IMG/VR virus record: IMGVR_UViG_3300009553_000008
Coordinates: 1 to 40,920 of that record
Length of the DNA: 40,920 bases
Direction: 5' to 3' (one strand)
Source: a virus
A program made the translations under genes and the position numbers. Below, in pieces: positions 31,083-36,774 of the stretch; the first letter of the stretch is position 1, and every line of letters begins with the position of its first letter. Under the pieces are notes generated by a model. The model was not told where the DNA came from. It saw only the letters and a list, made by a program, of their open reading frames with translations, and searched no databases.

Positions 31083-31390
31083 ACGAAGACATCAAGATCC
31101 TTCGCGAGGCGCTGGCGAAGTATGCGCTGTACGTTGAAGGTGACGGTAGCGACCCAATGGGAATCCCGCATGTGCTCTACAGGGAGACAAAGGAACAGTT
31201 CAGAGAGGCATGTGACCCGGACCGTATCCGAAGGCTTCTGGACGATGCGGAGCGGTATCAGATCTGGCGTGATGCGTACACGTCCGAAAACCCGGAGCAG
31301 CCCGCTACCGAACGAATCCTCCTCAACATGGCAAACGCCTGGACTGCAGGTGATGTCGATTACTTCCTAGGCCAAGCGAGGAAGGCATGA
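31079..31390 (+). CDS. Hypothetical protein
   Basis: 103 residues from ATG 31079 (MNEDIKILREALAKYALYVE). The second half (RRLLDDAERYQIWRDAYTSE, LLNMANAWTAGDVDYFLGQA) matches a frequent pattern of phage early proteins with a 'LLDDAERY--WR' box. Function unknown. Confidence 0.63.
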   Translation: MNEDIKILREALAKYALYVEGDGSDPMGIPHVLYRETKEQFREACDPDRIRRLLDDAERYQIWRDAYTSENPEQPATERILLNMANAWTAGDVDYFLGQARKA

Positions 31391-31638
31391 AAGCCGAAGC
31401 CCTAGAAGCCCTCCAGAGCGTCCGAACGCTTCTGGCCTACCAACTCACGCCAGAGTACGTTTCGGAGCTTCTGGAGCCGATCCAGAAGGCTTTGGAGGCA
31501 GGTTCAAAGTCGGCAAGTCTGTTGGATGACTTGTTCCTGACCGTCATGGGCGAATGTCCGAGCTTGCTTGATGAGGACAGCGGCGGAAATTCTGCCTTGT
31601 ACCTCGACATTCAAGACATCCGCTCCCTACGTCTCTGA
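31387..31638 (+). CDS. Hypothetical protein
   Basis: 83 residues from ATG 31387 (MKAEALEALQSVRTLLAYQL), ATGA-coupled. Helical and acidic. No motif recognised. Confidence 0.58.
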   Translation: MKAEALEALQSVRTLLAYQLTPEYVSELLEPIQKALEAGSKSASLLDDLFLTVMGECPSLLDEDSGGNSALYLDIQDIRSLRL

Positions 31639-31649
31639 AAGGAAGAAAC

Positions 31650-31847
31650 ATGGAACCGACGATGCATTTCCGCTGGCTCATCAGCCACCGCAACGACTAT
31701 GAGCGCGTCCTGCAGCAGCTTTGGCGAGATCCGGCTAGTGCGGACAGCGAGGAGTGGCGCAACGTACCTGAGGTCAGAGTGCCAATGCGCCCCAATGAAA
31801 TCTGGACGCAACCCGTTGGCACGCCGATTGATCCCGCACATTCGTGA
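31650..31847 (+). CDS. Hypothetical protein before RNA island 1
   Basis: 65 residues from ATG 31650 with GAAAGGAAG at 31637-31645. MEPTMHFRWLISHRNDYERV and EVRVPMRPNEIWTQ are visible. It is the last gene before 634 bases without a credible protein gene. Confidence 0.6.
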   Translation: MEPTMHFRWLISHRNDYERVLQQLWRDPASADSEEWRNVPEVRVPMRPNEIWTQPVGTPIDPAHS

Positions 31848-31867
31848 GAAATTTTTGCAACTGACAC

Positions 31868-31897
31868 TTGCAGGACTGTGCCTACATCGACTATGCT
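31868..31897 (+). promoter_or_regulatory. Putative sigma70-type promoter at RNA island 1
   Basis: TTGCAG (31868-31873) and TATGCT (31892-31897) are separated by 18 bases. CTATGCTTCT at 31891-31900 is the same ten bases as at the divergent promoter (29699-29708), suggesting a shared phage promoter element. A weaker candidate is CTGGCA (31920-31925)-17-TAGGAT (31943-31948), closer to the structured RNA. Confidence 0.5.
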
Positions 31898-31922
31898 TCT
31901 TACCGTCAGATGTGGCAGTCTG
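31871..31922 (+). ncRNA. Long imperfect hairpin at the head of RNA island 1
   Basis: The arms 31871-31888 and 31909-31922 pair over 14 bp with three small bulges on the 5' side (at 31873, 31878-31879 and 31883) and a 20-nt loop. It is a strong inverted repeat in a gene-free stretch. It overlaps the putative promoter, so as RNA it would matter only for transcripts arriving from upstream. Confidence 0.45.
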
Positions 31923-31955
31923 GCAGGTGCATCACACCATGGTAGGATTACAACG

Positions 31956-32060
31956 AACCCCGGACATTTAGCGGGGCTGTGTGGTCAGACGGAAGGTGAT
32001 GCCTCTGTCAGATTGCCCAGCCAAGGGCCAGCCCCGCTAAGTCTCTGGGGTTTTTCTTTG
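31956..32060 (+). ncRNA. Three-way-junction small RNA ending in a U-tract
   Basis: A 24-position closing helix pairs 31956-31979 with 32029-32052; 23 positions pair (two G-U) and one C-C mismatches. Inside are two hairpins: 31988-32009 (8 bp with one bulge, UGAUG loop) and 32015-32028 (GCCC/GGGC, 6-nt loop). The helix is followed by TTTTTCTTT, so the RNA would self-terminate. It is too large and branched for an ordinary terminator. A promoter candidate lies just upstream (TAGGAT at 31943). Function unknown. Confidence 0.6.
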
Positions 32061-32076
32061 GTGCGACGGTTTTGGT

Positions 32077-32214
32077 GGGGCGCGAAGGTTCCAAGTTGTG
32101 GGCTGATGCGTCGATGGGGGTTGCTCCCCGGGCTCAAGCAGAGGGTGGCCGAAAAGGAACAGTCGGCCGATAAGTCCTTCAGCAAGCCGGGTTCAAGTCC
32201 CGGGCGCTCCACCA
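32077..32214 (+). ncRNA. tRNA-Ala-like RNA with two-hairpin insert in place of the anticodon
   Basis: Acceptor GGGGCGC (32077-32083) pairs with GCGCTCC (32204-32210), giving 7 bp with a G3-U70 wobble, the main identity signal for alanyl-tRNA synthetase. Discriminator A (32211) and encoded CCA (32212-32214) follow. The T arm is canonical: CCGGG/TTCAAGT/CCCGG (32187-32203), joined directly to the acceptor. The core is 103 nt instead of about 45. GCTGA (32102-32106) pairs with TCAGC (32179-32183) at the anticodon-stem position and encloses hairpins GGGG/CCCC (32117-32129) and GGCCGA/TCGGCC (32147-32168). The loop AAAGGAACAG can also pair with GGTTCC at 32087, a possible pseudoknot. No normal anticodon loop is seen. 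Confidence 0.68.
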
Positions 32215-32217
32215 AAA

Positions 32218-32458
32218 CCGTTCCTGACCGCACTCCGAGCGTGATGGCCTGGCCTGAATGGGCTGAACGGAAGAAAACACAGGGTTGTGAACCATGACAA
32301 CCCTCCGCAGCCTTGGCGCAGGGACTGCAAGAACCGGTAGCCGTGATGTGACAGGTATCGCACGGCAGGGATGTGAATGGCCCCTCAAGGGAACTTGGGC
32401 TTTCTAGGGCAGAAGAACCGGGAAGCTGGAGAAAGTGATCGACGTACGGTCACCCAGC
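32218..32458 (+). ncRNA. Run of five hairpins downstream of the tRNA-Ala-like RNA
   Basis: Hairpins by eye: CCGTTC/GAACGG (32218-32270, enclosing two smaller stems), GGGTTGT/ACAACCC with 8-nt loop (32282-32303), GCCGTG/CACGGC (32340-32366), GCCC...AAG-GGAA-CTT-GGGC with a GNRA-type tetraloop (32380-32400), and a bulged stem 32425-32458 (GCTGG/CCAGC around a GTGATCG/CGGTCAC stem). None is followed by a U-tract. The density of stable stems in 240 gene-free bases suggests one or more structured RNAs or a structured leader for the gene at 32482. Confidence 0.45.
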
Positions 32459-32481
32459 CTAGTTATGTCTGAAAGGAATGT

Positions 32482-32808
32482 GTGAGAACTCTCAAAACAT
32501 CGACCTGCTGGGCTCGAATCTACATTGCAGGCCCGATTGACGTAGCCAAGCAGGTGATTCGGCAAGACTGCCTGAGACAAGGTCTGTGCGTCACCATTGA
32601 ACCGACGACGTACATCTACTCTGGAGGCGAAGAGGAAGGCTACGTTGTGGGGCTCAACAACTACCCGCGGTTTCCCATGACGGAGCATGAAATCGAGGAG
32701 CGCGCGAAGGACCTCGCGATGAAGCTTCTTGAGGGGACGTTTCAACATTCTGTGATGCTTCAATTTGAAGGCCATACGATTTGGTACACAAAGCGGGAGC
32801 AAGCGTGA
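32482..32808 (+). CDS. Conserved phage protein, IAGPI family
   Basis: 108 residues from GTG 32482 with GAAAGGAA upstream. RIYIAGPIDVAKQVIRQDCL, TTYIYSGGEEEGYVVGLNNY and PRFPMTEHEIEERAKDLAMK match a widespread phage family of unknown role. The IAGPI start resembles nucleotide-sugar or nucleoside hydrolase-like folds only superficially. It overlaps the next gene by 4 bases. Confidence 0.75.
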   Translation: MRTLKTSTCWARIYIAGPIDVAKQVIRQDCLRQGLCVTIEPTTYIYSGGEEEGYVVGLNNYPRFPMTEHEIEERAKDLAMKLLEGTFQHSVMLQFEGHTIWYTKREQA

Positions 32809-33626
32809 AACACGTCTTTTGCTACAGCGGTGGGCACTCATCAGCAATCAGCGCCATTGAGGGTGCTCGGCGATTCGGCGCTGAAAACGTCATTCTCGTG
32901 AATCACGACCTATCTTTCACGGTTGAGGACGCTGACATCAAACGCTTCAAGCGGGAGGTGGCCGAATATATCGGCGTCCCGATCACGTATGCGAACTACA
33001 AGGGATTGCCGGCCGTGACAGTCGATCAATTTGACGTATGTGTCCAGGCGCAGGCTTTCAAGGTCAATGATGGGCCGGAGTTGTGTACGTCTAGGCTCAA
33101 GACAGAGCCGTTCATGAACTACCTTGCGGATAATTTCCCCGAAAAGGATGTGATCTGCTACTACGGATTCGATGCCAACGAGACAACTCGGATAACACGG
33201 CGCGTTGGAATCATGTCATCGATGGGGTACAAAACTGATTACCCGATGCTGTGGGAGAGCAGGTCGATTCTCAACTCTGAGGAGATCGGAATACAGCGCC
33301 CTGGTACCTACGGAGTCTTCAAGCACGGGAACTGTGTTGGATGCCTAAAGGCAGGATGGCAGCATTGGTACATCGTCTACTGCACGCGTCCTGACATCTG
33401 GCTCAAGGCCAAATGGGCAGAAGATGAGATCGGCTACGCAATTCATCATGACTCCAGCGGGCCGGTTTACTTGGAAGACATGGAGGAAAGATTTTCCGCG
33501 ATGAAGGCTGCTGGTGTAGTCGCTACCGAGCAGATGAAACATCAAACCTTTTGGGCGCAGGCGAGAAAGGTTGTAAAGATCCACCAAGAGCTGTCGCGCG
33601 CTATGCCATGCGAGTGTTCTTTTTGA
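32805..33626 (+). CDS. PP-loop (PAPS-reductase-like) adenine nucleotide alpha hydrolase
   Basis: 273 residues from GTG 32805. The N-terminus FCYSGGHSSA (PP-loop SGGxSS, residues 8-13) and LVNHDLSFTVEDADIKRFKR place it in the PAPS reductase / ATP pyrophosphatase superfamily. CTSRLKTEPF and CVGCLKAGWQHW add Cys residues for sulfur or metal chemistry. Phage members have been linked to nucleotide or DNA modification, such as DndC-like sulfur chemistry, but no partner genes are present here. Confidence 0.82.
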   Translation: MKHVFCYSGGHSSAISAIEGARRFGAENVILVNHDLSFTVEDADIKRFKREVAEYIGVPITYANYKGLPAVTVDQFDVCVQAQAFKVNDGPELCTSRLKTEPFMNYLADNFPEKDVICYYGFDANETTRITRRVGIMSSMGYKTDYPMLWESRSILNSEEIGIQRPGTYGVFKHGNCVGCLKAGWQHWYIVYCTRPDIWLKAKWAEDEIGYAIHHDSSGPVYLEDMEERFSAMKAAGVVATEQMKHQTFWAQARKVVKIHQELSRAMPCECSF

Positions 33627-33633
33627 GGAAAAC

Positions 33634-34002
33634 ATGATCGAACTCCCTGTATGGATAGACCCTGAAGCATGGCAAGGCTTCGTAGAAATGAGGCTCGCCA
33701 AGGGCAAACGAACCCCCTTCACGCCGAGGGCTGCAAAGATGATTCTCAAGACCCTTGAGGAACTGAAGGAAGCAGGACATGACGCAAATGCCTCTCTAGA
33801 CCAATCGACGCTCGCAGGATGGAGCGACGTATACGAACCCAAGCAGAAGAGCATTCGGCGTGCCCAAGGGGCCGGAGACACTGCAGCCAAGCGCTGGCTG
33901 GCTGAGCATGCGGATGCTCCTGTTCAAGACGAAGCATCCAAAGAAGCAACCCGGCAACGCCTAGCGGCAGCCCGGCAATCAATCGTAAGGAGAGTAGCGT
34001 GA
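33634..34002 (+). CDS. Conserved phage protein near recombination genes
   Basis: 122 residues from ATG 33634 with GAGGAAAAC upstream. LPVWIDPEAWQGFVEMRLAK, RAAKMILKTLEELKEAGHDA and ASLDQSTLAGWSDVYEPKQK form a pattern found at the C-terminus of phage replication O-like proteins and as stand-alone proteins. It may be a relic or adaptor of a replication module. No O/P or DnaC-like gene is recognised. Confidence 0.68.
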   Translation: MIELPVWIDPEAWQGFVEMRLAKGKRTPFTPRAAKMILKTLEELKEAGHDANASLDQSTLAGWSDVYEPKQKSIRRAQGAGDTAAKRWLAEHADAPVQDEASKEATRQRLAAARQSIVRRVA

Positions 34003-34490
34003 GCAAAGCAGACTTGAGCTTGCTTGCTGGCCCGGTGCCAATCGATAGAGTTGCGCGCCGTGTGACCAAGAAATCAGCTCCTGAGAACCTATGGCAACCG
34101 CCGGTGCGAATCATGGATCACAACCGATTCTCAAGGGAAATCATCCGTACCGGACCTCTTCCGAAGGCCGCTCCGAAGGAATTGCATGGACTGATCGGAA
34201 AACGACGAGGAAGTATGGTCATTATCGGCTATGCGGAAGAGCAGCCCAAAGGGAGATGCTCACGTGCTCAATGGGTGGTGCGATGTGACTGCGGAAACTA
34301 CGAGGGGCGCAGCCGAATCCTGCGATGGCTCGGAACTGTTGCGCCTGATTTTTGCCTTGAATGCTGTAGGCGCGCCTACCTCAAGAGCGGAAATGGTGAA
34401 TATAGCCCGCGAGCAGCGGCCAGCAGAAATGCGCTGAAGCTTGACGAAATAAACCCTGTAGCGTGTGCTACTGAGAGGAAGATAGTGTGA
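33999..34490 (+). CDS. Zinc-binding hypothetical protein
   Basis: 163 residues from GTG 33999. The C-terminal half has WVVRCDCGNYEGRSRILRWL and PDFCLECCRRAYLKS, a CxC-x20-CxxC arrangement seen in phage zinc proteins often adjacent to HNH-type genes. The N-terminal half (RRVTKKSAPENLW) is basic. Possibly a nucleic-acid-binding protein. Confidence 0.65.
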   Translation: MSKADLSLLAGPVPIDRVARRVTKKSAPENLWQPPVRIMDHNRFSREIIRTGPLPKAAPKELHGLIGKRRGSMVIIGYAEEQPKGRCSRAQWVVRCDCGNYEGRSRILRWLGTVAPDFCLECCRRAYLKSGNGEYSPRAAASRNALKLDEINPVACATERKIV

Positions 34491-34687
34491 CAACAGAATA
34501 CGAAAGAGGCTTCGCAGCCGGAGAGCGCAAAGCCTGGGAAGACCGAAACACTCCCCGGATGGCAGTACGCCCCGAGAAGTCAGCAAGCGAATGGGAGCGC
34601 GGTTACATGGACGGATATTTCCCGCGCAGTCTTACATGGAGCCTGCGCAAGCCGGCAATCAAGTCATATGCGGAGGTTGATGCATGA
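34487..34687 (+). CDS. Small hypothetical protein
   Basis: 66 residues from GTG 34487. YERGFAAGERKAWEDRNTPR and WERGYMDGYFPRSLTW form a duplicated (Y/W)ERG(F/Y) motif. No family recognised. Confidence 0.6.
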   Translation: MTTEYERGFAAGERKAWEDRNTPRMAVRPEKSASEWERGYMDGYFPRSLTWSLRKPAIKSYAEVDA

Positions 34688-35247
34688 CTGAATCTTTCAG
34701 AACCCTCACTACAACCATTCTTCAGCTCTCAGCCCGCGATGGCGGAGCAGTGACTACTGACCTGACGGTGCTTGGCTACACGCAAGAAGCCGTTTCGCGA
34801 GCTACCTATGCACTACGCAAGGCGGGTCGTCTGTGGAGCTTCAAACGCTCAGGTGGTGCTCAGTACCACGCAACAGAGGAAGCATTCCTCATCGCCAGTG
34901 CCGAATGGAACGCCGGAGCCAAAGAGCGATTGCGAGCACGAGAGCGAGAAAAATACGCCAAGAAGAAGCTGACAGACCCGGCGTGGATCGAAGCCAAGAA
35001 TGCGCGGGTAATCGCCACTCGGGCCAAGCGACTGGCAGCAAGCGGGGTCAAGCCGAAGGTCAAGAAGCCTCGGGAATACAAGGTGACGCCGAAGCAGAAA
35101 CCATCATTCCCGGCAAACGTGACGATAAAATCGTCAGCACGCGGGCCGGCGTATTTGCCCGGTGATCCGGTGTTTACGAGGCAGACGAAATACACCTTCG
35201 GGGTGTCGCCGACGAATCCGACTCATACCAATACGCACGCGGAGTGA
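34684..35247 (+). CDS. Winged-helix DNA-binding protein
   Basis: 187 residues from ATG 34684. The first 65 residues look like a winged helix (ILQLSARDGGAVTTDLTVLG, then TQEAVSRATYALRKAGRLWS as recognition helix and wing). The rest is a basic, Lys/Arg-rich tail suited to nucleic-acid binding. A regulator or replication-associated protein is likely. Confidence 0.68.
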   Translation: MTESFRTLTTTILQLSARDGGAVTTDLTVLGYTQEAVSRATYALRKAGRLWSFKRSGGAQYHATEEAFLIASAEWNAGAKERLRAREREKYAKKKLTDPAWIEAKNARVIATRAKRLAASGVKPKVKKPREYKVTPKQKPSFPANVTIKSSARGPAYLPGDPVFTRQTKYTFGVSPTNPTHTNTHAE

Positions 35248-35249
35248 TC

Positions 35250-35411
35250 ATGCCAAAGATTGACTACGGTTCAAACCAAGGCCGCGAATACGACGAATTC
35301 GCAGAAATCAACCATACAGAGCGCCGCAAATACATGTGGATCGTTCTGATTGCTGACATCATTGCCATCGTTGGCATCGCTCTTTGGGTTCATGCTTGGG
35401 CGACGGCGTGA
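35250..35411 (+). CDS. Single-span membrane micro-protein
   Basis: 53 residues from ATG 35250: charged N-terminus, then WIVLIADIIAIVGIALWVHA as one membrane helix at the C-terminus (tail-anchored topology). GTGA-coupled to ninB. Confidence 0.62.
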   Translation: MPKIDYGSNQGREYDEFAEINHTERRKYMWIVLIADIIAIVGIALWVHAWATA

Positions 35412-35842
35412 GCGAATTCAGGCACTTCGCCAAGCTCCACAACGCGCAAGACGGGCATGCAGTCCTTCAGCGTTTATGGACAGTTGCGAAGCCCTGGCTG
35501 CTTGCTGGGCACGTTCTGGAAGTGCGAGTAGGCCCCGAGACGCGCACGTCAGCAGAGAATGCATTGCTGCATGCCATGCTGACCTATATCTCCAAGCACC
35601 ACGAATGGGCCGGCAAGAAACGCGATGTCGAGACGTGGAAGCGGCTCATGGTGGCGGCATGGACACGGGCAATCGGCGAGCCTATCGAGCTTCTGCCGGC
35701 GCTGGATGGGAATGGCGTGGATATCGTCTTCAGACGCACCAGCCAGCTCAACAAGCGCGAGTGTGCGGACTTGATCGAATTCGTCTACGCCTGGGGTGCT
35801 CAGAACGACGTGAACTTTCCTCCGAAGCCGGCGCTGGAATGA
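35408..35842 (+). CDS. ninB: Recombination protein NinB
   Basis: 144 residues from GTG 35408. SEFRHFAKLHNAQDGHAVLQ, LEVRVGPETRTSAENALLHA and SKHHEWAGKKRDVETWKRLM are the NinB (lambda Orf) family pattern. Orf helps load recombination proteins on single-stranded DNA in place of RecFOR. The next gene is ninG, the usual lambdoid neighbour. Confidence 0.88.
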   Translation: MSEFRHFAKLHNAQDGHAVLQRLWTVAKPWLLAGHVLEVRVGPETRTSAENALLHAMLTYISKHHEWAGKKRDVETWKRLMVAAWTRAIGEPIELLPALDGNGVDIVFRRTSQLNKRECADLIEFVYAWGAQNDVNFPPKPALE

Positions 35843-36390
35843 AGACCTGCAAGATCTGCAAAACCAAGTTTGAGGCTCAACGGCCGATGCAGTCCGTGTG
35901 CAGTCTTGATTGTGCGATTCATAGCTCAAAGAAGGCGCGAGCATGGGCAGCCAAGGAAGATAGGAAGACAACCCGGGTGAAGCTGGAGAAGCTGAAGACC
36001 CGATCAACATGGATGAAGGAGGCCCAACGTGAATTCAATCGGTACATTCGTGAGCGGGATCGTGTGGCAGGATTTGGATGCATCTCCAGCGGTCGTGCGC
36101 TGGATTGGTCAGGGAACGCGACAGACGCCGGCCACTTCCGCAGTGTCGGGTCGGCGCCACACCTCAGATTCAACGAAGACAACTGTCACGCCCAATCGAA
36201 GCATGCAAACCGTTATCTCAGTGGTGATGCGGTCAACTATCGCATGCGTCTGATTGAACGGATCGGCCTTGAGCGTGTCGAAGCGCTTGAGGCAGACCAA
36301 ACGCCACGCCATTACGACATATCAGACCTCAAAGCCATAAAGGAAAAGTATAAGAAGATGGCTCGGGAGCTGAAGAAGAATGCGGCATAA
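35839..36390 (+). CDS. ninG: Recombination protein NinG (Rap)
   Basis: 183 residues from ATG 35839. KTCKICKTKFEAQRPMQSVC SLDC gives the N-terminal zinc knuckle, then EAQREFNRYIRERDRVAGFG CISSGR and DAGHFRSVGSAPHLRFNEDN CHAQSKHANRYLSG form the HNH-like core of NinG/Rap, a structure-specific Holliday-junction/D-loop nuclease. The frame stays open upstream to 35350, but the ATGA overlap with ninB fixes the start. It ends 7 bases before the first tRNA-like element. Confidence 0.9.
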   Translation: MKTCKICKTKFEAQRPMQSVCSLDCAIHSSKKARAWAAKEDRKTTRVKLEKLKTRSTWMKEAQREFNRYIRERDRVAGFGCISSGRALDWSGNATDAGHFRSVGSAPHLRFNEDNCHAQSKHANRYLSGDAVNYRMRLIERIGLERVEALEADQTPRHYDISDLKAIKEKYKKMARELKKNAA

Positions 36391-36397
36391 TAGAGTC

Positions 36398-36518
36398 TCT
36401 GGAGCGGCGTGGAAGGACACGCTAGACGGAGTAGATCAGCAGGGTTGAACTATCACCCGACCGATGCGCCTTGAAGGCTGGCAGATCGCTGAAGCAGGTA
36501 TCAAGCGCTGCCTCCAGA
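36398..36518 (+). ncRNA. tRNA-like element 1 (two-hairpin anticodon replacement)
   Basis: Acceptor TCTGGAG (36398-36404) pairs with CTCCAGA (36512-36518), 7 bp. D-like arm GCGTG-GAAGGA-CACGC (36407-36422). A helix TCAGC (36436-36440)/GCTGA (36488-36492) stands at the anticodon-stem position and encloses hairpins GGGT/ACCC (36442-36458) and TGCGCC/GGC-GCA (36465-36483, TTGAA loop). T-like arm GCAG/CTGC (36494-36511) abuts the acceptor but its loop is not canonical. Same topology as the RNA at 32077. No CCA. Confidence 0.5.
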
Positions 36519-36532
36519 ACTTTAGAGAATTG

Positions 36533-36676
36533 AATTCAGCGGTGGCGAAATTGGTAGACGCACCGTCCAGAAGGGTGATACGCGTCGCCCGGCGTGCTCT
36601 GCTCAAACCCGAGCAGATAGGCAGAGCAAGCCAGACGGCGTTCGGGATTGGAGGTTCGAATCCTCCCCGCTGAATT
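36533..36676 (+). ncRNA. tRNA-Leu-like element 2 lacking an anticodon loop
   Basis: The best tRNA match of the island. Acceptor TCAGCGG/CCGCTGA (36536-36542/36667-36673), extended outward by AAT/ATT to 10 bp. D arm GCG-AAATTGGTAGA-CGC (36545-36561) and T arm GGAGG-TTCGAAT-CCTCC (36650-36666) are canonical and Leu-like. The anticodon stem CCGTC/GACGG (36563-36567/36634-36638) is intact, but the loop is replaced by 66 nt that fold into GGGTGA/TCGCCC (36573-36590) and GGC-GCTCTGC/GCAGAGC-GCC (36591-36632). No U33, so a normal spliced loop is not evident. No encoded CCA. Confidence 0.7.
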
Positions 36677-36678
36677 GA

Positions 36679-36774
36679 GTACTCTGATGGTGGCCGTAGC
36701 TGACGCGCAGTTAGCGGTGCTCCTTCCACCGTCTCCAACGGCAGGCGTAACATCCTGCGCCACCTTCAGAGTGC
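36679..36774 (+). ncRNA. tRNA-like element 3 with CCU loop and 16-bp closing stem
   Basis: Closing stem 36679-36694/36759-36774: 16 positions with one U-U mismatch and one G-U. Inside: a D-like hairpin GCTGA/TTAGC (36699-36715), an anticodon-like hairpin CGGTG-CTCCTTC-CACCG (36715-36731; 5-bp stem, 7-nt loop with U33 and CCU at 34-36, the Arg anticodon for AGG), and a T-like arm GCAGG/CCTGC (36741-36758) with a non-canonical 8-nt loop. The T-like stem abuts the closing stem. Position 37 is U, unusual. Confidence 0.5.

Noticed and set aside
32187-32214. attP site (tRNA 3' end copy for integration)
   Set aside because: A T arm plus acceptor plus CCA is typical of attP, but the matching 5' acceptor strand is also present and no integrase gene exists in the genome.
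32077-32214. tmRNA (ssrA)
   Set aside because: G3-U70 and the 3' end are tmRNA-like, but 138 nt is far too short and no tag frame ending in Ala-Ala-stop was found.
31878-32297. 139-residue open frame across RNA island 1
   Set aside because: No ribosome-binding site, composition unlike neighbours, and it runs through the strong RNA stems and the tRNA-like gene.
35350-35838. In-frame N-terminal extension of NinG
   Set aside because: It overlaps a membrane micro-gene and all of ninB; the ATG at 35839 overlaps the ninB stop and begins the family's zinc knuckle.
36568-36633. Group I or archaeal-type tRNA intron
   Set aside because: At 66 nt it is too short for group I, no bulge-helix-bulge is seen, and removal leaves no loop with U33.
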